Under the pieces are notes generated by a model. It saw nothing but the letters and a program-made list of their open reading frames with translations, was not told the DNA's origin and ran no database searches. 64,000 nucleotides of DNA from DASSUW01 sp963849695 (GTDB taxonomy: Bacteria; Actinomycetota; Thermoleophilia; Solirubrobacterales; Solirubrobacteraceae), in the NCBI GenBank assembly GCA_963849695.1, contig CAWKIT010000015.1, positions 1 to 64,000 of the forward strand, read 5' to 3'. Below are positions 1 to 7,966 of this stretch, one piece after another. The translations under genes and the position numbers were made by a program. Position 1 is the stretch's first letter; every line of letters begins with the position of its first letter.

Positions 1-701
1 AGGCTTCGCCCGAGGAGGAGTTCATCGCCCGCCTGCGCGCCCAAGGCGCGCGGTACCACCACCTGCACCCGTTCCACCGGCGCATGGACGCCGGAGAGCT
101 CACGCGCGACGAGCTCCAACGCTGGGTCGCGAACCGCTTCTACTACCAGCGGTGCATCCCGCTGAAGGACGCGGCGATCCTGGCGAACTGCCCGGAGGTC
201 GAAGTCCGGCGCGAGTGGGTCCAGCGCATCATCGACCACGACGGCACGGCGGGCGAACCGGGAGGCATCGAGTCCTGGCTGCGGCTCGGGGAGGCGCTCG
301 GCGTCCTGCGCAAAGAGCTGACCTCGGAGCGGCGCGTCCTGCCCGCTGTGCGCTACGCGGTCGACGCCTACGTGAACTTCGCGCGCCGGAAGCCGTGGGT
401 CGAGGCGGTCGCGTCGTCGCTCACGGAGCTCTTCGGGCCGTCCGCGATCCGCGTGCGGCTCGAGGCGCTCGAGCGCCACTACCCGTGGATCGACCCCGCA
501 GGGCTCGAGTACTTCCGCGCCCGGCTCGTGCAGGCCCCGCGTGACGCGCAGTACGCACTCGATCTGACCGTGGAGCGCTGCAAGACGCGCGAGCAGCAGG
601 ACGCCGCCGTCGCGGCGCTGCGCTTCAAGACCGAGATGCTGTGGGTGCAGCTGGACGCGATCGAGCGCGGCGACACGCAGCCGCGGGGGCCGCTCGCATG
701 A
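1..701 (+). CDS. pqqC: Pyrroloquinoline-quinone synthase PqqC (5' end outside window)
   Basis: PqqC catalyses the last step of PQQ biosynthesis, the cofactor-free, oxygen-dependent ring closure and oxidation of AHQQ. The frame is open from position 3, and residues upstream of the first ATG (position 84) already match the family, with a YHHLHPFHRRM segment. The gene therefore starts just outside the window and about 232 residues are visible, near full length. The motifs WVANRFYYQ and IPLKDAAILANCP are typical of PqqC, and an IIDHDG segment follows. The stop overlaps the pqqD start in an ATGA arrangement, so translation is probably coupled. pqqA and pqqB are not seen and would lie to the left. 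Confidence 0.95.
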   Translation, partial: ASPEEEFIARLRAQGARYHHLHPFHRRMDAGELTRDELQRWVANRFYYQRCIPLKDAAILANCPEVEVRREWVQRIIDHDGTAGEPGGIESWLRLGEALGVLRKELTSERRVLPAVRYAVDAYVNFARRKPWVEAVASSLTELFGPSAIRVRLEALERHYPWIDPAGLEYFRARLVQAPRDAQYALDLTVERCKTREQQDAAVAALRFKTEMLWVQLDAIERGDTQPRGPLA

Positions 702-958
702 CGCGTCCCCGGCTCGTGACCGGCGCACGACTGCGGTACGACGAGGTGCGTGAGGAGCACCTGCTGCTGATCCCCGAGGGTGCGGTACGGCTCAACCCGA
801 GCGCGGCGGAGGTGCTCGAGCTGTGCGACGGCGAGCGCTCGGTCGACGACATCGTCGGCGCACTCTCCGCGCGCTACGAGGGCGCCGACCTCCGCGCCGA
901 CGTCCTGGAGCTGGTCGACGCCATGACCCAGAGAGGACTCGTGGTCGATGGAGCCTAG
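698..958 (+). CDS. pqqD: PQQ biosynthesis peptide chaperone PqqD
   Basis: This 86-residue protein has the size and pattern of PqqD, the RiPP-recognition-element chaperone that binds the precursor peptide PqqA and presents it to PqqE. Its beta-rich start (residues 8-30) is followed by LNPSAAEVLELCDGERSVDD, the usual PqqD helix and turn. The start ATG at 698 overlaps the pqqC stop, and the 3' end overlaps the pqqE start by 11 bases, so the three genes form one tightly packed operon. Confidence 0.94.
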   Translation: MTRPRLVTGARLRYDEVREEHLLLIPEGAVRLNPSAAEVLELCDGERSVDDIVGALSARYEGADLRADVLELVDAMTQRGLVVDGA

Positions 959-2045
959 GCCGGCCACGCTGATCGCCGAGCTCTCCTACCAGTGCCCGCT
1001 GCACTGCCCGTACTGCTCGAACCCGCTCGACATCGGCGGCGAGCGGTACCGGCGGGACCTCGAGACCGAGCACTGGATCCGGGCCTTCGGCGAGGCGCGG
1101 CGGCTCGGGGTGCTCCAGCTGGCGCTCACGGGCGGCGAGCCGATGCTGCGCCGCGATCTCGTCGAGCTCTGCGCCGGCGCGCGCGACGCGGGGCTCTACT
1201 CGTCGCTCATCACGGCCGGGACGCTGTTCACGCGCGACCGGGCTGAGGCGCTCAAGGCGGCTGGGCTCGACCACGTGCAGGTCTCGATCCAGAGCCCGGA
1301 CCCCGGGGACAACGACCGCATCGCGGGCAACCGCTCGTTCGAGAAGAAGATCGCGGCCGCGCGGAACGCCAAGGAGCTCGACTTCCCGCTGACGATCAAC
1401 TGCGTCCTGCACCGGCAGAACCTCGATCGCATCCAGGAGCTGCTCGATCTCACGCTCGATCTCGGCGCGCAGCGGCTCGAGCTCGCCAACACGCAGTACT
1501 ACGGCTGGGCGGTCGCGAACCAGGACGCCCTCATGCCCTCGTGGGAGCAGCTCCGGCGCGCGGAGGAGGCGGTCCAGCGGTTCCGGGCGCGGGTCGGCCC
1601 CAAGGTCGACGTCCTGTGGGTGCTCCCCGACTTCTTTGAGGAGCTGCCGAAGCCGTGCATGGGCGGCTGGGGCAGGACCGCGATGGTGGTGGCCCCGAAC
1701 GGCGACGTCATGCCCTGCCAGGCCGCCTCGACGATCCCGGGGCTCGAGTTCGCCAACGTCCGCGACCATCCGCTGGAGTGGATCTGGAACGAGTCCGACG
1801 CGTTCGCGCGCTTTCGCGGAACGGACTGGATGCAGGAGCCGTGCCGGACGTGTCCGCTCGGGCGGCAGGAGGTGGACTGGGGCGGCTGCCGGTGCCAGGC
1901 GCTGCGGCTCGCGGGTGACGCGGCGGCCACAGATCCAGTCTGCCGGTTCTCCCCCCATCACGACCGTGTCGTCGCGGCGCGAGAGCCGGCGCAGACCGAC
2001 CGGTTCGTCTATCGCACGATGAAGCGGCCCCGGGTTCCCTATTAG
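948..2045 (+). CDS. pqqE: PQQ biosynthesis radical SAM enzyme PqqE
   Basis: PqqE is the radical SAM enzyme that forms the C-C crosslink between Glu and Tyr of PqqA. The 365-residue product has the radical SAM cluster motif C16-x3-C20-x2-C23, an LALTGGEPMLRRDL segment (GGEP motif, SAM binding), and a C-terminal SPASM-type cysteine set: CMGGWG, VMPCQAA and a CRTCPLGRQEVDWGGCRC stretch that would hold auxiliary Fe-S clusters. Length and motif order match the family. The start overlaps the 3' end of pqqD. The stop lies 1 base from the end of the convergent LytTR regulator gene. Confidence 0.96.
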   Translation: MEPRPATLIAELSYQCPLHCPYCSNPLDIGGERYRRDLETEHWIRAFGEARRLGVLQLALTGGEPMLRRDLVELCAGARDAGLYSSLITAGTLFTRDRAEALKAAGLDHVQVSIQSPDPGDNDRIAGNRSFEKKIAAARNAKELDFPLTINCVLHRQNLDRIQELLDLTLDLGAQRLELANTQYYGWAVANQDALMPSWEQLRRAEEAVQRFRARVGPKVDVLWVLPDFFEELPKPCMGGWGRTAMVVAPNGDVMPCQAASTIPGLEFANVRDHPLEWIWNESDAFARFRGTDWMQEPCRTCPLGRQEVDWGGCRCQALRLAGDAAATDPVCRFSPHHDRVVAAREPAQTDRFVYRTMKRPRVPY

Positions 2046-2046
2046 G

Positions 2047-3444
2047 TCAGAGGCCCAGCGCGCGCCGCACGGCCGGCACGTTGCGGCGTGATACGGGCAC
2101 CGGCAGGCTCTCCGAGCCCGCCACGATCAGCGAGAGCTCGCCCCTTGAGCCGCGGTCGACGGCGCGGACGCAGGTCAGGTTGACCAGGAATCGCCGATGG
2201 ACGCGCAGGAAGTCGCCTCCGGCGAGCTCCTCCTCGAGCTTGTCGATCCCACGGACCGCGGCTTGGAGGCGGCCCTCGTCGGTGACGAGCCAGACATCAT
2301 TGCCGTCCGCCTCCGCGAACCGGACCTCGGGCCGGTGCAGCAGGACCATCCGGTCGCCGCTCACGCCCACGATGCGCGGCGGAGGGCTCAGCCCGGGCTC
2401 GGGCCGCTCGCCCTCGACCGTGTCACCGCGCTCGGTTCCGAAGATCGCGAGCGTCCCGATCGGCTGGTCGGCGAGGAAGACCGGGTGCAGGGTGAGCCGG
2501 CAGGGCTCGCTGTTGAGCTCGGTCGCGATGTGCGTCGAGCCGACCCACTCGCGGTCGAGGCGAGCCTGCTTGACGGCGTGCCGTGCGAGGTGCTTGAGGT
2601 CCAGGCCCGGCTGCCAGCGGCCCGCGGGGTCGAGAGCCGGCACGCGCGCGGGGACGCCGAGGACGAGGCTTGCCTCCTCGTCGGCGATGACGACCTTGCC
2701 GCTCGCGTCCAGGGCGGCGAGCGCCTGTCCGGAGCGCGCTCGCGTCTGGGCGAACGCCGCCGCCAGTTCGGCGCCGCTGTCGTGCGCGCGCCGACGGAGT
2801 ACCGCGCGGGCGCCGCCGACGGCCTTGGACAGCCACTCGGCGGCCTGCGGCGGGAGGTGGGCGCGCCAGGCCGAGACGTCGAGGACGGCGACGGGATCCT
2901 TGGTCACGGCGTCGCGAACCGCCACGCCGGCACAGACCCACTCGTGAAACCCTGAGCACCAGTGCTCGGGCCCGCTGATCAGCACAGGTCCGGGCGCCTC
3001 GAGCGCCGTGCCCATCCCGTTGGTGCCCGTCGCCCACTCCGACCAGCACGACCACGGCGCCATGTTGCTGTCCCGCGCGCGGAACAGCGTCTCCTTGTCG
3101 CCCTGGACGGTAAGGATCCGACCGGCACTGTCGGTCACCGTGATGACGCCGCCGAGGCTCTCGACCTCGCTCGCGATCGACGCTGCGGCGCCGCCGAGCT
3201 GGGCGAACACGATCTCGTGCTCGAGTGTGTGCTCGGCGGACGACTCGCCGCTCTGGTCGGAAGCGGGCGGCGCGACGCTGAGGCTCGGGTCGACGTGGTA
3301 CTGCTCGCGGCAGCGGTACCAGGACGTGGCGATCTCGGGGCGAACGCCACGAACGCGGTCGTCGCCGGCGAGAAAACGTTCACGAGCTGCGGTCACCGCT
3401 TGGTACCGCTCCGCGTCTCTCATGCGCTTTGCGGTCTGGCTCAT
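2047..3444 (-). CDS. GAF-domain transcriptional regulator with C-terminal LytTR DNA-binding domain
   Basis: The 465-residue protein starts like AcoR/sigma-54 activators: RPEIATSWYRCRE near residues 35-48, then a GAF sensor domain with GTNGMGTALE and an SGPEHWC segment around residues 135-165. It lacks the AAA+ domain and instead ends in a LytTR domain (about residues 355-460; FAEADGNDVWLVT, FLRVHRRFLVNL). This swaps sigma-54 activation for direct promoter binding. The gene is tail to tail with pqqE, one base away. By position it may sense an alcohol or sugar and control PQQ genes or PQQ dehydrogenases; that role is inference. No clear Shine-Dalgarno precedes the ATG. Confidence 0.85.
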   Translation of the reverse strand: MSQTAKRMRDAERYQAVTAARERFLAGDDRVRGVRPEIATSWYRCREQYHVDPSLSVAPPASDQSGESSAEHTLEHEIVFAQLGGAAASIASEVESLGGVITVTDSAGRILTVQGDKETLFRARDSNMAPWSCWSEWATGTNGMGTALEAPGPVLISGPEHWCSGFHEWVCAGVAVRDAVTKDPVAVLDVSAWRAHLPPQAAEWLSKAVGGARAVLRRRAHDSGAELAAAFAQTRARSGQALAALDASGKVVIADEEASLVLGVPARVPALDPAGRWQPGLDLKHLARHAVKQARLDREWVGSTHIATELNSEPCRLTLHPVFLADQPIGTLAIFGTERGDTVEGERPEPGLSPPPRIVGVSGDRMVLLHRPEVRFAEADGNDVWLVTDEGRLQAAVRGIDKLEEELAGGDFLRVHRRFLVNLTCVRAVDRGSRGELSLIVAGSESLPVPVSRRNVPAVRRALGL

Positions 3445-3497
3445 GTTTGAAAGGAAGGTTTACCTAACACCGACGACTACCCGCGTAAAGGGTCGGT

Positions 3498-3971
3498 TTA
3501 GCCCTCAAGCTCATGTCCACGTGCCACGTTCGTGCCCTCGCGTTCGCGCCGGCCCGAAGCAGAGGCTAACCCACCTCCGGCGAGCTCGCAGATAACCCGC
3601 AGAGACTGCTGCGGACCGGGCCAGTGCTCGCGCACCAGGTAGTCGCCCGCTCCCCGAAGGATGCCGCGCAGCGCGAGGACGACGATCAGGGCGTCGTCGA
3701 GCTGTCCGGCGAGCGGGATGAAGTCGGGGACGAGGTCGAACGGCATGGCGAGGTAGGCGATCGACGCTGCGAGCGCGGCCTTCCGTAACCACGGCACGCG
3801 CGGGTCGGCGAGCAATCGCCTGAACAACACGAGGCAGTCGGGAACGAACCGCGCGAGGGCGGCCGCGTCGCTCCGGCGGCCGGCTCGGGCGAGCACGAGA
3901 ACGAACGCCGCGTAGGCACCGATCGTGATGCCGACGGCGATCAGCAACGGCTGCCAGAGCGGCATGCCCAC
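3498..3971 (-). CDS. YkvA-like DUF1232 membrane protein
   Basis: The 157-residue protein has an N-terminal hydrophobic helix (residues 6-28) and, in its second half, the DUF1232/YkvA signature YLAMPFDLVPDFIPLAGQLDD. YkvA proteins are small membrane-associated proteins of unknown function. The gene is divergent from the thioesterase gene at 4029, with 57 bases between starts, and lies upstream of the LytTR gene on the same strand (53-base gap). A shared transcript is possible but unproven. Confidence 0.82.
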   Translation of the reverse strand: MGMPLWQPLLIAVGITIGAYAAFVLVLARAGRRSDAAALARFVPDCLVLFRRLLADPRVPWLRKAALAASIAYLAMPFDLVPDFIPLAGQLDDALIVVLALRGILRGAGDYLVREHWPGPQQSLRVICELAGGGLASASGRREREGTNVARGHELEG

Positions 3972-4028
3972 AGCCTATGCCACGGCGCGTGGGCCCACAG
4001 GGCTCGCCCTGAGCGGCAATACTGCGGC

Positions 4029-4442
4029 ATGCGGTTCGAGCACCAGCTTCGCGTGCGCTTCGGCGAGTGCGATCCGCAGGGGATCGTCTTCAACGCCCAC
4101 TACGTCGCCTACTTCGACGTCGGCCTGACCGAGCTGTGGCGCGAGGCGCTCGGGTCGTGGGGCGCGATGGTCGAGCGCGGGATCGATGCCGTGGTGGCCC
4201 ATCTCGAGGTCCGCTTCGACGCGCCCGCGCGCGCGGACGACCTCATCACCCTCGCCGTCGGCGTCGAGGCGCTCGGCACGACGAGCCTGACGACGGTCGT
4301 CGACGTCGCCCGCGACGGCGAGCTGCTCGTGGCGGGCCGCCTGCGCCACGTCTTCGTCGACGCCCGGACGTGGCAGAAGACGCCGATGCCGGACTGGATC
4401 CGCGCGGGGCTCAGCCCCTACCTGGTCAGGTCCGTGGACTGA
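4029..4442 (+). CDS. Acyl-CoA thioesterase, 4HBT (hotdog) family
   Basis: This 137-residue protein has the 4HBT hotdog fold signature near its start: RFGECDPQGIVFNAHYVAYFD, with the catalytic-type Asp of YbgC-like enzymes at about residue 14. Such enzymes hydrolyse acyl-CoA thioesters in the cytoplasm. The ATG follows a short leader after the divergent DUF1232 gene. Its 3' end overlaps the convergent patatin-like gene by 17 bases. The natural substrate cannot be read from the sequence. Confidence 0.88.
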   Translation: MRFEHQLRVRFGECDPQGIVFNAHYVAYFDVGLTELWREALGSWGAMVERGIDAVVAHLEVRFDAPARADDLITLAVGVEALGTTSLTTVVDVARDGELLVAGRLRHVFVDARTWQKTPMPDWIRAGLSPYLVRSVD

Positions 4443-6732
4443 CCGGCCGCGACCTTCGCGCTTCGGCCAGGATCGCTGCAGCTCCGGGCAGCACGCCCTC
4501 TTCCTCGTCGGCGATCGCCGCGAAGGCCTGGCGGCACCAGTCGGCGCGCGCGTCCGCGAGGTCGTCTCCGGGGAGCAGGATCCCGATCAGGCGCTCGGCG
4601 CCGTGCAGGCGGCCCAGAATGTAGTCGCGCTCGCGACCCGGGCGGTCGAAGAAGGCGCCGAAGTGACCCATCGTCGCGCCGGCGAGCTTCGCGCCGGAGG
4701 AGCCGACGGCCTTCGCCTCGTCCGGGCTGAAGCGCGTGATCTCGATCGTGTCGCGCTCGCCGATGTCGGCGGCCGACTGGACGGGAAACAGGATCGCGTC
4801 CCAGAGCGGGAAGCCGAGGTAGCGGACGAGCAGGTCCTTGCGGATCGGCCCGCTCCAGCCGGCGGCGACCTCCTGGAGGGTCGCGAAGAGCTCGGCGCCG
4901 AACCCCTCGAGCTGCTCGTCGAGCGCCGCTCCGAGCGCGTTCTCCAGCGCCAGCAGCTGGTCGGCGTGATCGTCCGCGTACCGCTCGGGGGTGTCGGGCC
5001 ATTCCTCGATGCGCTGCTGCTCGAAGCACTCCTCGACGAGACCCGTCAGATCGGTCCCGAGGCTGCGGCCGGACATGGCTTCGGTCAGCACCGCGAGCTT
5101 GTCGTAGAGCACCGCCTTGGCGCGGTCGAGCTCGGCGCGCCGCGGTGCGGGGACGCCCGCCTCCGGCTCGTACCACCAGCTGAGCGCGGCGATCACGAAC
5201 CGCAGCCGGCGGGCGCCGTAGTCGAGGTCGAACCTCCGCAGGAACGCGACGTGCCGGTCGTCCGGCGCCAGCCTTCCGTCGCGCTCGGTGAACAGGCGCT
5301 CGCGGGCCCAGGTCCGCAGGACGGTGCGCACGAACTCGGCCTGGTTGCAGTCCTCCGGGAAATCGGAGAGCTCGCAGATGGTTCGCGCATAGCGCCCCAC
5401 GACGCTGCTCACCTTGGTCCGGAGGTACGTCGCGTATCCGACGCCGACGGCGGCCTGCGCCTCGTGGTTGAGCTGCTCGCTCCAGCGAGCCAGATCCTCC
5501 TCGGCCGGCGGCTCCACCAGACGGTCGAGGTCGATGTCGATCACCTCGCTCACGCGCTCCGTGATGCCGCCGAACGCCATCTCGATGATGTCGCGCAGCC
5601 GGCGGATCCGCTCGTTGTGCCGCCTCACCTCGAGGATCTCGTCGAGGATCGGCTGCTGGCGGGGGATGCCGGCGACGGAGCCGAGCACGGTCGCGATCGG
5701 GCCGGGCCGGCCGTTCGTCGCCGCCTCGGCCGGAGCGGCCGGATCCGGCTCGAGGTAGAGCAGGCGCCGGTCGACCTGCACGCCGGCCGGGCGCTCGCGG
5801 ATGGCGCGGGTCACATGGCCGAACGGCCGGTTGTCGAGCACGCCGCCGTCGACGAAGTAGCGCTCGTCCGCGTGCGCCTTCGAGAGCTCGTAGAGCCGGA
5901 AGAACCGCTCGGGTCGCGGCAGGCCTTCAGCGGGCCGCACCGTGGCCTGGAACTCGCTCAGGCTCACGGGCGGGAACGCGCCCGGGAACGAGGACGTCGC
6001 CCGTGCCGAGAACGCGAGCCAGCCGTTGTCGGCGCGCGTGAAGTCGTCGGCGCCGTCGCGCCGGCGGAACCGCAGGACATGCCGGTGCGCGCGGTCGTGC
6101 ACCAACGGCGGGTCGCTGATCACGAGCTCGCGGTCGTAGCCCGCGAAGTCCGTGGTGGTCACGAACAGCTCGAGCTCGTGGTCGTCGGGCATCAGCGTCG
6201 TGAGCTCGGCCGGCCGCGATGCCCCCGCGTCCATGGCTTCCAGTGCCTCGTAGAGCCAGCGCGACATCGCGTCGCCGTTCAGCGGCGATCGCGCGCTCGC
6301 GACCAGCAGCAGGCCGAATGCTCGTGCTCTCCACGGGATCCGGGCCGAGCCGCGGAGGAGCTGGGAGATGTCGCCGCGCTCGATCCAGACGTCGCGCAGC
6401 TTCTCCTGGGACCGGTTGTGCGCCAGCGCCTTTGCCAGATAGACGCCGTTGATGCCGCCCGCGGACGTGCCGGCGATGACATCGACGACCACGCGCGTGC
6501 GCACGCGATGCTCGTCGTGCTCGTGTATGAGGCGGAGCAGCCGCCGATACACACGCTCGGTCGGCGAGTCGTCGTCCGGACCGAGTCCTCGGTCCTCGAG
6601 CGCCGACGCCTTCACCAGGCGATGCAGCTCCTTGGTCATGCCGTGCATATAGATGGCGAGCGAGACGCCGCCGTACAGCACGACGGCGAGCCGGACTTCG
6701 CGCACGCCTCCCGACTCGAACCGCTCCGCCAT
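4426..6732 (-). CDS. Large patatin-like phospholipase-family protein
   Basis: The 768-residue product is much longer than simple patatins and matches the long actinobacterial patatin-like class (DUF3376 type). It has an N-terminal VVLYGGVSLAIYMHG oxyanion-type segment, the nucleophile elbow G88-T-S-A-G92 (Ser90) and the dyad aspartate in D295-G-G. A predicted lipid acyl hydrolase runs to about residue 310. The remaining 450 residues are helical, with no motif I recognise. No signal peptide is seen, so a cytoplasmic or membrane-peripheral enzyme is likely. It converges on the thioesterase gene, which may reflect shared acyl-chain metabolism (inference). Confidence 0.88.
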   Translation of the reverse strand: MAERFESGGVREVRLAVVLYGGVSLAIYMHGMTKELHRLVKASALEDRGLGPDDDSPTERVYRRLLRLIHEHDEHRVRTRVVVDVIAGTSAGGINGVYLAKALAHNRSQEKLRDVWIERGDISQLLRGSARIPWRARAFGLLLVASARSPLNGDAMSRWLYEALEAMDAGASRPAELTTLMPDDHELELFVTTTDFAGYDRELVISDPPLVHDRAHRHVLRFRRRDGADDFTRADNGWLAFSARATSSFPGAFPPVSLSEFQATVRPAEGLPRPERFFRLYELSKAHADERYFVDGGVLDNRPFGHVTRAIRERPAGVQVDRRLLYLEPDPAAPAEAATNGRPGPIATVLGSVAGIPRQQPILDEILEVRRHNERIRRLRDIIEMAFGGITERVSEVIDIDLDRLVEPPAEEDLARWSEQLNHEAQAAVGVGYATYLRTKVSSVVGRYARTICELSDFPEDCNQAEFVRTVLRTWARERLFTERDGRLAPDDRHVAFLRRFDLDYGARRLRFVIAALSWWYEPEAGVPAPRRAELDRAKAVLYDKLAVLTEAMSGRSLGTDLTGLVEECFEQQRIEEWPDTPERYADDHADQLLALENALGAALDEQLEGFGAELFATLQEVAAGWSGPIRKDLLVRYLGFPLWDAILFPVQSAADIGERDTIEITRFSPDEAKAVGSSGAKLAGATMGHFGAFFDRPGRERDYILGRLHGAERLIGILLPGDDLADARADWCRQAFAAIADEEEGVLPGAAAILAEARRSRPVSPRT

Positions 6733-6937
6733 CGCAGTCAGCCTCTCGCAGCCGGCCCGTCCGAGTCAACTGCGTGGTCCCACGGATCAATGCGGCGGGG
6801 GGGACAACGGCGTTTTTCGACGAAAGGGGCCGCTTCCTTGACCGGTCAGGGCGTTCATTTCGCTCGTCCTTGGGGTAAGGTGCTGAACGCTCGGAGGAGG
6901 GTCAAACGCAGCCTGCGCTGCTTATGAAGGGAGGAGC

Positions 6938-7877
6938 ATGAACAGTCCTAGGAACCGCGGACGCGTTGTCCGCGGCCTCATTGCCGTTGCTCTGGCGAGC
7001 TGCATCAGCTTGGCGGCGGCCGGCACCGCGACTGCACAGTCGCCGGACTGCGCCGGCCATGGTGTGCCGACGAACAAGATCTCGGTGCAGTTGTGGACGT
7101 TCGCGGATTACATCGGCTTTGGGACTGATGCGGCGACGATCGAGCGGACGCGGACGGTGTTCCAGCGCCTGAGCGAGATGGGCTACCGCAACGTTGAGCC
7201 GTTCACGCTCAGCGGCCTGTCCGCCGAGGAATATCGCGCGCTGCTGGACGAGTACGGCCTGAAGGCCTCGGCCCGGCACGTGGACGTCGGCAGGCCGGAG
7301 GCCCCGGCGGATATCGATCAGATCCTGGCCGACAACAAGGTCCTCGGGATCAAGTACTTCGGCTCCGGCTCCACGCCGATATTCCCGCTGGTCTACGACA
7401 CCGAGGCGCAGTGGGTCGCGTACGCGCGAGTACCTGAACGAGGTCGGCGCCCAGGCGCGCAAGGCGGGCCAGACGCTGATGGTGCACAACCACGACATCG
7501 AGTTCGAGGAGGAGTTCGGCGGCCAGACGGTGTTCGACATCCTGATGGCCAACACCGACCCCAGGAACGTCGCCTTCCAGCTCGATCTGTACTGGGCGAC
7601 CAACGGCGGCGGGCTCGACAACCCCATCGACGTGATCGAGCGCTACGGCAAGCGGATCCAGCTCTTCCACGTCAAGGACATGGGGGCCGGGCCGTTCCCG
7701 GGCCCGATCGAGATCGTCGGCGAGGGGATCATCGACTTCCCGGAGATCTTCGCGGCCACTCAGGGGCCCGTGAGGTACTACGTGGTCGAGCACGACCCGC
7801 GCTTCGGCGATCCCAGCTTCGACCCGTTCGAGGCGGCCCAGAAGGGCTTCGACTACCTCAACTGCGTGACGTATTGA
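6938..7877 (+). pseudogene. Exported sugar-phosphate isomerase/epimerase-like TIM barrel, frameshifted
   Basis: The gene opens with a Sec signal peptide (basic start, then hydrophobic LIAVALASCISLAAAG, cleavage near ATAQS) and a xylose-isomerase-like TIM barrel: KISVQLWTF, then GYRNVEPF. The frame breaks at about 7424-7430 in a gcgcg run. One frame reads AYAR, and the true continuation EYLNEVGAQARKAG is in the next frame and proceeds through MVHNHDIEFEEEFGG, FHVKDMGAG and VEHDPRFGD to the stop at 7877. Removing one base restores about 312 continuous residues. A GGGAGG ribosome site precedes the ATG. A sequencing indel is as likely as real decay. It sits just upstream of the sugar dehydrogenase. 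Confidence 0.8.
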
Positions 7878-7886
7878 ACGCGTGCA

Positions 7887-7919
7887 GCGGGAGGGCCTCT
7901 AACGGGGAGGCCCTCCCGC
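7887..7919. terminator. GC-rich hairpin between isomerase and sugar dehydrogenase
   Basis: A perfect 13-bp stem (7887-7899 with 7907-7919) with a 7-base loop lies 10 bases after the isomerase stop. There is no T-tract, as is common in high-GC actinobacteria. It may terminate or attenuate transcription before the downstream dehydrogenase gene, or protect the upstream mRNA. Confidence 0.6.
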
Positions 7920-7966
7920 CGTCGCGCCATCCGATTTCACTGAGCACAACCAACAGGAGGGCGAAC

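Noticed and set aside
4603..6927. 774-codon plus-strand open frame antisense to the large patatin gene
   Set aside because: It is a GC-bias shadow: the minus-strand patatin has clear Ser/Asp dyad motifs, while this frame is Arg/Ala/Gly-rich without motifs.
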